Source of the DNA: Chromera velia
Taxonomy: Eukaryota > Sar > Chromeraceae
Reading direction: 5' to 3'
Assembly: GCA_018398765.1 (NCBI GenBank)
Contig: JAHBMJ010005908.1
Location: forward strand, 1 to 50,000
DNA: 50,000 bases
The position numbers and the translations under genes were made by a program. How positions within the stretch are numbered: the stretch's first letter is position 1; every line of letters begins with the position of its first letter. The notes under the pieces were generated by a model. It ran no database searches and had not been told where the DNA came from. It saw only the letters and a program-made list of their open reading frames with translations. This document shows positions 13,392 to 34,657 of the stretch, piece after piece.

Positions 13392-13755
13392 AGTTGTTTT
13401 ATGTGTGTGTGTGTCACGTCACCGCTGTGTGTAAAGCACCGTGCGTGCCGTGTCACGTACTGCACCACCTTGGTGTGGCATTGCCGCAACCGTCCGGGCC
13501 ACGGCATGTAACACATGTCTAATGCACATGCAGCCGGGGGTCATGGTTTTTATGAGCAGTCTCCACTAAATTTCAGTTGTTTCATTCATTTAGTCTCAAG
13601 CCTGTCGAATGGATTGAAGTCGGTTTTTCGGTCTATGTCTGAACTGGCATTCCTTTTATAGGAAGCCTAAAGCCTGTTGCCTACCCATTCATTATGTACA
13701 GCTCCTTCTAGGTGTCGTCCATCCTAGAGCGGGGCAGTCTTCTTATTAATCAACT
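13392..13755 (+). repeat. right LTR
   Basis: 364 bases, aligning without gaps to the left LTR. It is preceded by nine G residues and followed by the duplicated AATTG. Confidence 0.9.
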
Positions 13756-13859
13756 AATTGCTCGTTTTATGAGTATATATTGGTAGGGCGGGCGGAGGGG
13801 GGGGCGGGGAAGGGTGCGCCGCGCCGTGGAGGGGCTTGAAAGAGTCCGCAGCGCAGCCG

Positions 13860-13950
13860 CGGACCAATCAGCCGCGGGGCTCAAAATGGCGGCTTTACAG
13901 GCATTGAGTTACGGCTATATAAGCGCCCCGCGGTACTTTCCGGGGCCCTT
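13860..13950 (+). promoter_or_regulatory. CCAAT box and TATA box promoter
   Basis: GACCAATCAG (about 13861-13870) is followed 40-45 bases later by GGCTATATAAGCGC (about 13911-13924), inside a GC-rich block that begins about 13786. Both face the plus strand, about 450 bases upstream of the first ATG of the zinc-repeat/HNH gene. Initiation would be expected near 13945, leaving a leader or an unseen first exon. TGCATCAGCATGCA lies just downstream at about 13964. Confidence 0.6.
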
Positions 13951-14373
13951 GACGAGACCACAGCATGCATCAGCATGCAACTGTTAATTGCAATCCATAT
14001 ATATACATGCAGCTAGCATCCAACTATAGCTGTTGCATTTCTGCATGAACCTCCTAGCTGACAGTGACAATTAAGCAACGTAACACAATGATTCCTCCGC
14101 ATGATGAATATTGCGCTGTGAAAGAGGGTACTGCCAGGCGAGCGCAGCCGATTGCAAGAGGACGTTGATCAATTAGATGCCTGGAGGGCGCTTGGGAGGA
14201 ACCTGAGCCTGCATTAGAGCTACTATTTGACAAGGATCTGGTTGCCAGCTCCTTGGTTTCCTCCGCCTGAAGTGTAAACATTTCTCCAGAAGCGCCAAGC
14301 TGATTTACTGCAGATCATATATAGTTGGCAGTTGCCCTCTCGCCAATAAAAGTAAAAAGGCCTTGAAGCCGAG

Positions 14374-16350
14374 ATGATCCGAATTGCAACAACGCTCTTG
14401 AATAATGATTCAGGCAGTTCTATTCGTTCCACAGCGTCTCTTTTGCGTTGCCGGATTTTCGTTTTCTCTTCCAACCAGAATCGGAACACGTCCATGAAGG
14501 GTCGACGCTGGCTGGGTAGAGAATGTATAAATCCGAGTCCGGATACCAGGACTCAGTCATATTACCGCCCTACGCAGAATGCTTGGAGACATCGTCTCTC
14601 ACACCAATTTAACATGGAAACTGTGATAGGGGCATCTCCCAGAATGAGAGTCCCTCCAGAGATTGGCGACGGTGGAGAGCAGCAGGATCAGTCTGTCCCT
14701 TTTACCCCCCCAGACTTATCTACGATCCAGTTTGTCATTCGCTTTGCTGACGCGATTGCTGAAGCCACGAGCCACTACAAATTGCGCGTTCGCACCGTCT
14801 ATACACTCTTTCAACAGCGAAGGGGGCTAAGATCTGACCCTGCTGTTTCTGTGACTGCAGGGTCTGCCAGAGATGTAGGGAAGATGGATTCGACCAAAGC
14901 CAGGAAGAGGCAGATCTTTCATCCCCCGCCCTCTGTCTTTTCAGGTGGTGGCACTTTGGTGGGAGCAATGGCCGATGAAGGCGTTGAAAGAGAAACCAGC
15001 CCTCTTCCTCCTACAGTCGAACAACAAATTGTTTCGCAACACTCCAAATCAAAGAAGCAAAAAAAATTGTGCCCACATGGAAAGCGAGAAAGTATGTGCA
15101 AAGATTGTGGTGGAAAGGGGCTCTGCAAGCACGGACGCCAGCGGAGCCGGTGCAAAGACTGTGGGGGGGTCGGAATCTGTAGACATGGGCGCAGGCGAGA
15201 GCACTGCACAGACTGTAGAGGAAGCGCGATATGCCCGCATGGCAGACAAAGATACCGCTGCAAAGAATGCGGTGGCAAAGGAATTTGTGAACACGGCCGC
15301 AGCCGCACCCATTGCAAAGATTGCGGGGGAGCTGCAATCTGCGAACACGGACGCCAGCGTTCGCACTGCAAAGAATGTGGAGGGAGTTCCATGTGTGTAC
15401 ATGGTCGAAGGCGTGAGCATTGCAAAGAGTGTGGGGGAAGTGCCATCTGTCCCCATGGACGCATCAAATATTACTGTTTAGACTGTGGTGGGAGCGCCAT
15501 TTGCGAGCATGGCCGAAGTCGCAGTCATTGTAGAGAGTGCGGAGGAGGTGCAATTTGCAGTCATGGCCGTCCTCGCTCGGTTTGTAAAGAATGCGGCGGT
15601 GGTAGCATCTGTGAACATGGCCGTCGACGCTCACAGTGTAGAGATTGTGGAGGGGGCAGTTTCTGTGAACACGGTCGCCTACGCACACGATGCAGAGACT
15701 GCGGAGGAGGTAGCATTTGTGCACACGGGCGCATGCGAAGCAGTTGTCCTGAATGTCAGAAGGAGAATCCTGCGTTTGCAGAGAGACGAGAAAGAGAAAG
15801 ACAAAAATACAAAACAGACTTTGCATACCGACTGAAACAAATCGTGAGACGCTCTGTCTGGAGATGTCTCTGTGCTGTTCGCGATGGCAAGTCTCCATCT
15901 GCCCGCAAGCGCACTCATGAGTACCTCGGTTGTTCTTTCGAAGACTTAAAGTCCCACCTTCAGAGGAACGAGTTCCATAACAACCCCGGAATGTCATGGG
16001 AGAATTACGGGACTCTTTGGCACGTTGACCACATAGTACCCATCATGTATCGGGGGGCTGACGGGCAGAAACCGGACACAGAGACGCAAATTGCACGTCT
16101 CCACTTCTTAAATCTCCAACCAATGTGGTCGGGAGAAAATCTCCGAAAGGGAGACAGGTTTGTGGGTAGACCGCCACCGCTGCGCCCTCTCTCCCAAGCG
16201 GGATCGTCAAAGCCTCACACTGGGGGGCAAAAGAAGGAGGGGTCATTGTCTTTCCTCTCCCAGAATGTTCCTCTCTCTCAAGCGAACGAGCTCGGGACCG
16301 CCGGGGTCGGAGGCGTTCGACGTCGGCACTCACTTGCTTGCTGTAATTAA
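14374..16350 (+). CDS. 13 Cys/His repeats fused to an HNH-nuclease-like domain
   Basis: A single open frame of 658 codons. Residues 232-465 are 13 consecutive 18-residue units of the form (I/L)CxHGRxRxxCKxCGGxx (54 bp each). Each unit has Cys-x-His plus Cys-x2-Cys, a ligand set that would suit one zinc ion. After a basic linker (RERERQKYKTDFAYRLK) comes an HNH-like domain: GCSFEDLKSHL, MSWENYG, then WHVDHIVP (H550, D552, H553), H577 and NLQPMWSGENLRKG (N580). The order DH-x-P ... H-x2-NLQP-x4-EN-x2-K is the standard beta-beta-alpha-metal layout of HNH endonucleases of phages, large DNA viruses and algae (from general knowledge). It may be an active or domesticated DNA nuclease targeted by the zinc array. 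The start is uncertain: ATGs at 14494, 14614, 14884 and 14968 are in frame, and acceptor-like sequences at 14865 and 14942 could hide an intron. Confidence 0.8.
   Translation: MIRIATTLLNNDSGSSIRSTASLLRCRIFVFSSNQNRNTSMKGRRWLGRECINPSPDTRTQSYYRPTQNAWRHRLSHQFNMETVIGASPRMRVPPEIGDGGEQQDQSVPFTPPDLSTIQFVIRFADAIAEATSHYKLRVRTVYTLFQQRRGLRSDPAVSVTAGSARDVGKMDSTKARKRQIFHPPPSVFSGGGTLVGAMADEGVERETSPLPPTVEQQIVSQHSKSKKQKKLCPHGKRESMCKDCGGKGLCKHGRQRSRCKDCGGVGICRHGRRREHCTDCRGSAICPHGRQRYRCKECGGKGICEHGRSRTHCKDCGGAAICEHGRQRSHCKECGGSSMCVHGRRREHCKECGGSAICPHGRIKYYCLDCGGSAICEHGRSRSHCRECGGGAICSHGRPRSVCKECGGGSICEHGRRRSQCRDCGGGSFCEHGRLRTRCRDCGGGSICAHGRMRSSCPECQKENPAFAERRERERQKYKTDFAYRLKQIVRRSVWRCLCAVRDGKSPSARKRTHEYLGCSFEDLKSHLQRNEFHNNPGMSWENYGTLWHVDHIVPIMYRGADGQKPDTETQIARLHFLNLQPMWSGENLRKGDRFVGRPPPLRPLSQAGSSKPHTGGQKKEGSLSFLSQNVPLSQANELGTAGVGGVRRRHSLACCN
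15067..15768 (+). repeat. 54-bp coding tandem array
   Basis: Thirteen 54-base units encode the Cys/His repeats. Because the period is a multiple of three and the units lack stops in other frames, long spurious frames appear on both strands here. Confidence 0.9.
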
Positions 16351-16773
16351 GCGGTCTTCTGTAAGCTTTGTTGTCTTCTAGGCTGTGTTACTGTCCACTG
16401 GTAGGTTCGTTTGGGAACCATAGGGGGGGGGACAAAAGGACCCCAACGGCAAAATGAACAAAAGAAATTGCCAGACTGTATTGAAAATCTTGATTTAACC
16501 TTTTCAGCATAATTTCTGGCCTTCTGATTACTTCTGATTTAATATTTTTTTCTGAATCGTAAATCAATTAATAAATTATAATTCATACTAAATTATGCGT
16601 TATTGCCGTATTAATTTAACTAGTAATTTAATTAATATATTTTTTTTAGGCTGCATAGGTTATATAGGCCCATAGGCACCACACCACACATTCTTTTTTT
16701 TTTCAACTGTTCTAAAGCAAACACTGTGTGCAACACTTTGCATGATTGCGTATTAAACCGTGACGCTCATGCA
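16351..16773. other. AT-rich 3' flank, no gene seen
   Basis: Low-complexity AT-rich sequence between the HNH gene and the hAT-like element. It contains several AATAAA/ATTAAT-like strings that could serve as polyadenylation signals but no clear feature. Confidence 0.5.
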
Positions 16774-16781
16774 AGTTGTGC

Positions 16782-17929
16782 TAGAGTTGTCAAATGTCAT
16801 TAGTGTCGTGTGTCGACACTTTCAATTACTAAAGTGTCGACACTGACACTTATAGCAGCACTTTTAAGCAAAGACAACATTTTTACTAGTATGCAATACG
16901 TTTTATGTACCAACCGTCCCTAACTAGTGATTAGTTATTAGTGATTAGTGATTAATGGTGCCCTAGAGCACTGTTGCCGTTTTGTCTTATAGAGGTCGCC
17001 CCCGCAAATGGTAGGGGGGTGTACCTCATCGCTGAGGCTCAGACCACACCCCGTAGCCCACCTGGTTTCCCAGGCCACTAACAAACAACAATCTGTCTGC
17101 GCTTTGCATGCTTTGGTCTATGGGCTGCTCAGAAGGGACTGCTTCAAAAATTGATTCAATGACACAGGACGAAAGGACACTTTGGCTTTGTACACGCCCT
17201 CTCTCCATTCTTCTCTCAGCGATTTCTCCTTCTCCCTCCCTCAGCTGTCTTCCTGCTTCCATTGCTTCTAGGATGGTCTTGTATTCTTCTTTTCTTCTTT
17301 CCGTTCCTCCCTTTCTTTTTGTGATCACTCCGTGTCTCTGTGCTAGCACTGTTTTATCTAACGAGCTTGCAGGTGCGTACCTTCCTGGGCTTTCCTTGAA
17401 CACTCTTCTTCTGAACGCCGCCCTCCCCAGAAATTCATCTACCGCACTATGCCCTTCGTTCATCAAGAATTTGAACAGAGCCTCAGTGTGCAGTCTTCTT
17501 CTTTGTCCTTCTCTTTTCTCTCTGCAAACTTCTCTTACTCTCTTTTCTCTTCCCTCATTCCAGTCTGCTCCTAATGTTCTATACATGTGCGCTCTTTCTC
17601 ACTGTGCATGCGGCTCCTTGAAAACCCGTAAAAACCTAGTCAGTTTTATTTGCAAAACGTTTCATCATTTTCAATTTTTGCTTACCATGTTTAAAAATCT
17701 ATGAATGATTATAATTTGAAGGTTTAGGTCAAAATTAAGTGGTACCATGTTTGACTTAGCAAACTTTTTACCTCATTATTGCCTCAAAAGTTCAAACATA
17801 AGGTAATAACAAATGAAAAAAAATAAGTGTCGACACTGTACTAAAACATAAATATCATTAACATTGAATGTCATTCCACGCTCAAGTGTCGACACTAATA
17901 TTTGTCGCTTATGACATTTAACAACCCTA
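16782..17929. mobile_element. hAT-like DNA transposon with subterminal palindromes
   Basis: The ends form imperfect terminal inverted repeats: TAGAGTTGTCAAATGTCAT on the left and, read inward on the other strand, TAGGGTTGTTAAATGTCAT on the right. They are flanked by 8-base duplications matching 7 of 8 (AGTTGTGC at 16774-16781, AGTTGTAC at 17930-17937). TA(G/A)GGTTG-like ends and 8-base duplications are marks of the hAT superfamily. The palindrome AGTGTCGACACT lies twice near each end (16809-16820 with one mismatch, 16833-16844, 17826-17837, 17885-17896), as expected of transposase-binding subterminal repeats. The 1,148-base length is too short for a full hAT transposase. Confidence 0.8.
17026..17586 (-). 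CDS. 186-aa hypothetical protein inside the hAT-like element
   Basis: An uninterrupted frame in the GC-richer core of the element, whose ends are AT-rich. The product is strongly charged and probably helical (EALFKFLMNEGHSAVDEF, RRKEEYKTILEAMEAGRQL). I see no hAT transposase signature (DDE residues, BED finger or dimerisation domain). It could be an internal transposase scrap, a captured host fragment or a chance frame. The complementary plus-strand frame (17108-17704) is hydrophobic and looks like its shadow. Confidence 0.4.
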   Translation of the reverse strand: MYRTLGADWNEGREKRVREVCREKREGQRRRLHTEALFKFLMNEGHSAVDEFLGRAAFRRRVFKESPGRYAPASSLDKTVLAQRHGVITKRKGGTERRKEEYKTILEAMEAGRQLREGEGEIAERRMERGRVQSQSVLSSCVIESIFEAVPSEQPIDQSMQSADRLLFVSGLGNQVGYGVWSEPQR

Positions 17930-17937
17930 AGTTGTAC

Positions 17938-18866
17938 GACAGTTGAATATTTTAACTATGTTACACGCTATAGACAATACCTTAAAAACAGTTGTTTATT
18001 AGTATTTTACTAAATATTTTATTAATGTAGATAGAACTATCTTAATATGATAGAGATGGTTTGGAATTGTGAAGATCTCCCAAATACGTTTGCATGGAGA
18101 TGTTTTGAGCTCCAAACCAGATATTTGGAGCATCCTCTTATGTTATCAATTTAAAGATAATTAACATTTTCACTAGTATTTTCATGAACCGTATAATATA
18201 AAGTTTATCATATAAACGCCGTATTAAACAGTCTATGAATTACTATCACACTACCGCCTAGTTATAAACTAAACGTAACTAACGTTTTCAGGTTATAGCT
18301 TGATTTTCAAGTTTACTTATTCTATAATTTCTGTATCTCAAAAATGGTATAAACACTGTATAACTTGGAGATCCGAATTCTATAAACATTATATGATAAA
18401 ATCTAAACCTAATCCTAAATTATTAATTAAGTCCTTTAGGAGTAATTTTAATGCATGTACTATTATATTTTAATGCACTTCACATGTTTTTTCAAGCAAT
18501 TCTCGAGCTAGGCATCTACGGAGTAATCTGAATAAATTCCACCTGAATTTCTACGCATCATGTAAAGCATGCATCCACATAGGTGCATGAACAGTATGAT
18601 GAACTGGTAGTGTTGAACAGCAGAGTCACAGGCCGACTCACAGCTCGCAGATCCACCTCAACCGTCTTAGTAATTCGATGATGATGAATCAAGTTTCGAT
18701 CGAGGTTTCGATCTATCAGTACGGCCTGGCAGGGCCTGCCAATCAGACATCACCTATTTATTCGGATCCGTTTCCACTGAGCAACCCTCATGCATGCAAC
18801 CAGGCATGCAACCGATTCTCCCTCCATGCCCCTTTTCTGATTAACAAGTGGCTCTCTCTACTCCCC
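17938..18866. other. AT-rich gap between transposon and chromatin gene
   Basis: No exon supported. A stem-loop candidate lies at 18058-18118 (GGTTTGGA ... TCCAAACC with an inner GATCTCC/GGAGAT pairing). The last 200 bases belong to the 3' flank of the minus-strand chromatin gene. Confidence 0.5.
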
Positions 18867-29490
<10,624 letters not shown>

Positions 29491-30390
29491 ACTTCGTCTC
29501 CTTTCTGCAAAAATTCAGCCACAGTGTCTGTGCCCTTTTTCACTGCACTTCTGTCTGTACAAAAGGGAAAAATGCACCGAGTTACCGTGTCCCAGCGCTA
29601 AGCTCAAGCACGAAGGGAGCCTGTTCAGCAAAATGAAGCAGGCGGGGAGCCAATTTCTTTCGAGCTTCTCGCGTGGCTTTGAATTCTGTGAGAGAGACGA
29701 AGCACTGAGAGGGCCTGTCAATCAAAAAGAATTCAGAGAAGCTTCCGTTTTCTACCGCATACGAGAAACGCAATCGGTCACAGTCGGCTCTCTAGCTCGA
29801 CCTACACCTGCTTCGTCTGAAATTGCACCTACGGGAGTGGGAAAACGTTCTGCAGGAGGAGCTGGTATAAGGTGTGAGTCTGAGTCTCTGGTAACCTGGA
29901 ATTTCTGTGAAGGAGACGGCAAGAACTTGGAGACGTAAAATGCACCTGAGCCGCGCGAGTGACCTATAGCTGCATGCATGCGCGCCGCCGCGCATTCTGT
30001 TGCTGCCAAAAAAAGGATTCGTCGTGCACTCGAATTAAGAAGTGCAACATCGACATCATCAGACTGAGATCCATTCGATCGTGACTGTTTCAGAACCTGA
30101 GAAGAGAGCAATTGGCAGTCTCAACTGCAGACATAGTCAGAGGCAACCGCTCGGTCTCTGTTTACGTTGCCCGCAGTTGTCAATGGCAAGACAGATCCGT
30201 AGAGCTGGGTAGTAAAAGGTTTCCCTTCGAGGCTGTTGCTTTGTGTACGTCCCTGTTGGAGAACAGTCACTTTCGGCTGCTCCACGCAGCCTTGATATCG
30301 AGTCCAACTGTTCCTATTTGGAAGACGCTCTTGTCTCTTTGAATCTTTATGTTCTGAAGGTGAAGGAGTCTGTTTCATCATCCCACCCAA
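29491..30390. promoter_or_regulatory. divergent promoter region between the two chromatin genes
   Basis: The 900 bases between the start codons of the PHD gene (minus) and the SMYD gene (plus) have no supported exon. A GC-rich core at about 29950-30000 carries TGCATGCA (29971-29978) followed by CGCGCCGCCGCGC. A shared bidirectional promoter is inferred from the layout only. Confidence 0.45.
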
Positions 30391-33300
30391 ATGTTGAGCA
30401 AACCAACTGAAGAGAAGGAGAGGACAAACCCTGCCGGGGTCTCTCCTGACGATGTGGTCCTGCAGTGGCAGGCAAGGAACCCCCACGTGTTTCGAAACAT
30501 CATGGTCAGCCCTCTGAAATGTGTAGAGACAAGAGAGGGGAAGTGAAAAAGAAAGAGACACCAAGAGACAGGGAAACAACACTCTCCGATTTGCTTTTGC
30601 TGTCGTCTCTTCTTTTCTCTTCTCTCTCGTGCATCAAGACATTAGGACAAAGACCCATCCATCACTCCCTGAGGGAAAGGACGGAAGCCAGCAAGCGAGA
30701 AGGAAGAGAGAAGGAAAGGTGCCGTCAAGAGAAGATCCGATGCTGCTCCTTTCTTCCATACCATACGCTGCCGATCGTCCGGTCTCTGACGGCCACTTCT
30801 CTTCGCTTTTGGATCGATAGGACTGATGGAGAGACGCTTGTGGCCTCAGCATGACATAGACAGACAGACAGACAGATAGATAGATGGATACACAGGCAGA
30901 CGAACAGCGAGAGAGATGACGTGCAAAGAAACTTGTGCCTACTGTCTCACTACGCTGGAGCGTGTGCCTCACTCCTTGTGATGTCCCGATAAGAGCAGAT
31001 TCGGGACCTCGGGCAAGACAGAGGCCGAGGCCTGGTGGCCAAGAGGCGCATCGTGAAGGGCGAGGTGATCTACAGAGATGAACCCATAGCGGCGATGCAA
31101 CACGTTTACAGTAAGCGTGTGACCATGTCCTGCTCCTACTGTTTCCGTGTGGTCGGATCTCTCCGTCAGCAAATCGACCGCGTGTTGTCGAACAGCGGAA
31201 AGAGCTTGAAGAAGAACTTTCCTAAAGCAGATGAAGCACTCACAGAGGAAGTCTGCTCCAGACCTGTCAGTTATCTCTGTCTCCCTCTTTCTAACGATCT
31301 ATCCCTATCTTTCAGCGTTGTTTCTTTCTTCCCTGGTCTCTTCTCTCCTCTCATGGCACACCCCGCAAGCCGGCAATCTGGGCTTGGTTGTTGACCTCTG
31401 CTCTTGCATTTGGGAGGAATCTCTACTCCTCTCCTCCCGCTCTTTCTCTTCTGCAATCCCCGGGACCTCGGCTTCCTCCCTTCTTCTGCACTCAGTTCCT
31501 CCACCCTTTTTCCCACTCTCAGCCTCCTTTGTGATTTTGTTCTAGCTATGTTGGAGTTTTTGCGGTTTTCGTCCTTTCAATACATGCTTCCGCTCTGATT
31601 TCCCTTTCCCTGCCTCGTTCTCTCCCCTTGTGTCGTCTCCCTTCGGTTCATCCTACTCGCATTCCTTCTTTGCCTCGACGTCTGTTCGTGCAGCCCTTCG
31701 AGATGCCAGAGGCGATTCCGTGTCCTCTTCATTGCGGTAAGGGGGGGTGAAAGTTTGTTCGCGTCTTCTCGACAGTTCTGTTCTATTTTCTTCTCTTGTG
31801 TTGCGATCTGGGTGGTGCCTGTTCGTTTGCCTTCGAAGTTTTTCTGTCCTCTCCTCGCTGTGCCCTTGAACGGCTCTTCTCTTCCCCTCCCAAAAAAACA
31901 GATCCATGGGTTGGAAGGATGTTTCGTTTCTTGGGTTGCTCGAGATCCTCTTCGTTGAGTCTGCTTTCTTTCAATCGGTTCTCTTCCTGTTGATTTTGCC
32001 TGCATTCTTCCTTCCCTCCTTCCTGTCTTCTCTTCTTCCTTCCTTTCTTCTCTTCTTCCTTCCTGTCTGTCTTGCCCAACGCAGGCGACGTTTTCTGCAG
32101 CACCTTATGCATGGAGGAGGCGCAGAAGAGAGGGCCCCACAGGATTCTCTGCAACGAGATGAGACAGGCCGACAAGCTGAAGCTGTTCCGATTCTTCCAA
32201 CACGCCAGACACAATCACGAAAACTTCATTCTTGCAGGTCGGGGGGAAGGCGAAGTGAATTGTCGACCTTCGGTTCAAGAGAAGATGGGATTTGGGGAGA
32301 TCGGAGGAGTCCTTTTTCCTCGTTGCTTTCTTGCTTGCTCGCTCTCCGTCTTTGTCACCAAAGCTAGAAAGGGTCTCTCTCTTTCGTCATCCCCTCCTCG
32401 CTTCTTCCCATACAAGAGAATGAAGGAACAAAAAGCTTGTTCTCTGTGTGTGTGTGTGAGAGAGAAAGAGAGACGGAGAACCAGAGCCATCTCGATTCGT
32501 TCCACCCACGAGAGATCGTTCGAATCCTCCATGCATGCATGCATCCATGATCACGCAGCGGTTGTGTACGCCGAGGTGATCCGTCTTGTTCGGCACGAGG
32601 GGTGGACCCTCGAGAGGGCCATGGAGGAGTTTGCGGTGTTTGCGAAGAAGCACTGGTACGAGCTCGTACGGGACGGAGACGAACCCAAAGTGGCCACCCT
32701 GCAGGCAAAGGCCATGATGTTCAAGAGCCTGCGTCTCGAAAGGTGCGTCTCTCTCTCTGTATCCCAGCCAGTCGATGGAAAGGGGACAGAAGCAGAGGCA
32801 GAGGCAGTGACGATACGGATATCGAGATAGATGAGATGAGATATCTGGTCAAACAGATTGCCTTCTTCGGCGATGACCATTCAAGTTTTCTCTCCACCTT
32901 TGCCAATTCCATTCCCTCCGTGAAGACAACTGTGCAGGTGCGAAAAGTCCCCCCAATCTTTCTGCATGAGCCTGCTTCCACAGACTGTTCTTGAACTTCA
33001 CGAAAGAGACAGCTGCGTTTTTCAATTCATTACGTGACTGAATCCTGACGGTCATCTGACACGAGATGAGTCAACAACGGTTTTTGTCTCACTGACTGTG
33101 CAGATGTGCTGAGTCTCTGGGTCTTCTCCACGAAGCCCTGTTTGACCTCACTGTTGGGGCAGATGTCCGTGAGGCGACGGAGAAGAGACAGAGAGAGGCC
33201 GCAGCTGCGGAGGCAGAGCGGCGAGAGAAAGAGATGGGAAAAGGGGCAGAGACAGATGGAGAAAAGGATAAAATGATAGAAGAAAAAGAAGGCAACGACG

Positions 33301-34089
33301 CCTCTTCTTCCACTGCTGCGGCTGCTGCCGCGTCGTCTATAGCGAACGCCCCTGCTTCTTCGTTGCACGAGGAGGTGGGGGCCCGCTGGGCGCCTCTTTT
33401 CTCTCTAGACTACTTTACAGAACTTTTGGTAGGTCCTGTTAAGGATTTTGTTGCCTCAGTTTTGTTAGGAATCTTCCTTTCACTCGCGCTGCCTGCATGC
33501 GTGTTGAGTTGTCATTATCTCTGTGGTGAGACGGTTCAGTACTGTCGGAAGTGAGGGCATGCAATTTTCTTTCGGCGTGCAAACACATTTCTTTGCGGTC
33601 GCCTTTTGTAAAGAAGGAAAAGAAAATGAGGTGACCCTGTCTTCACAGGCTTTAATTCCCTTCCGCGAGGATGATAGACCCCTATGAATTGCATGGAGCG
33701 ACTTGGAGTTTCTTTCGAAACCTGTCGGAGCAAGTTGACTGAATCATGTCTCTCCAAGACTTCTTCTGTGCGTGGTCGTGAGGCGAGGAAGAAAGATACA
33801 AAAGGAGGAACCGAATGGCGACTCTGATGGGTCTCTCTGCCTCTCTGCTTCTTTGTCCATGTGTTTCTCTATCTGCGCCTGTCTGCAGGGTCTGTTTGAC
33901 CTTGTGAACATGAACGTGGAGTTCTCGAATCCTTTGAACAGCGCTTTGGGAAGGGCAGAGAAGAAAGGACAAGAGGAAGGGAACGAAGAGATGAAATCCC
34001 TCATGCAGCACCTTCGTCCGGTTGGTTTTTTCTTTGCATGTCCTTTCCGTATTGCTTCGTTTCCTCTCTCTCTCTCCCTCCTCTCTCTG

Positions 34090-34125
<36 letters not shown>

Positions 34126-34152
34126 CCTCCCTCCTCTCTCTGCTTCTCTCTA

Positions 34153-34194
<42 letters not shown>

Positions 34195-34213
34195 CCTCCC
34201 TCCTCTCTCTGCT

Positions 34214-34247
<34 letters not shown>

Positions 34248-34616
34248 TTAGTCTCGATTGTGTCGTTTGGTTGTCATATTCTTCTTTTCTCTTCCTTCCT
34301 GCCTCTCTCGCTTCCTTCCTTTTCTTTCTGTCGCCAAGAGAGGCAAAAGACACACATGGTCCGTCCGTCTGTCCTGCTGCATGCAGGCCTTGGAGGAGGT
34401 GAGGAGAATCGTGAACTGTGTGGAGGAATATGAGTGCTCCATTGAGGCAGACAACGGGGACAGAGGTCAGTCAGCGAAAGGAAAAAGAAAGTGTTCCTGA
34501 AACAGCTCTCTGCCTATTTAGGTGGGGGGTCGTCTGTCGGCCCAATCAGCAGACCGCTTCTGTCTCCTATACACCTCTCTTTCTCTCTCCCTCTCTCCGT
34601 GCGCGGGCGCGCGGGG

Positions 34617-34657
<41 letters not shown>

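Larger units (their letters stand above)
11866..13755 (+). mobile_element. non-autonomous LTR retroelement
   Basis: Two direct repeats of 364 bases (11866-12229 and 13392-13755) flank 1,162 bases. The element is bounded by the 5-base target duplication AATTG (11861-11865 and 13756-13760). The LTRs begin AGTTG and end CAACT, an inverted repeat in place of a plain TG...CA. Directly after the left LTR comes TGGCGCCCAGTTGATTGGG, a good primer-binding-site candidate; directly before the right LTR is a run of nine G, a good polypurine tract. Together these fix the orientation as plus. The interior has no gag, protease, reverse transcriptase or integrase motif that I can find, so it must have been moved by another element's proteins. 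The LTRs differ at about 36 positions (roughly 90% identity, no gaps, counted by eye), so the insertion is not recent. Confidence 0.9.

Noticed and set aside
14919-15997. Several 100-180 codon frames overlapping the zinc-repeat gene on both strands
   Set aside because: A 54-bp repeat with no stop in other frames makes shadows; only the 658-codon frame has conserved Cys/His spacing and an HNH domain.
17108-17704. 198-codon plus-strand hydrophobic frame in the hAT-like element
   Set aside because: Composition is that of a complement of the charged minus-strand frame; no signal or family features.
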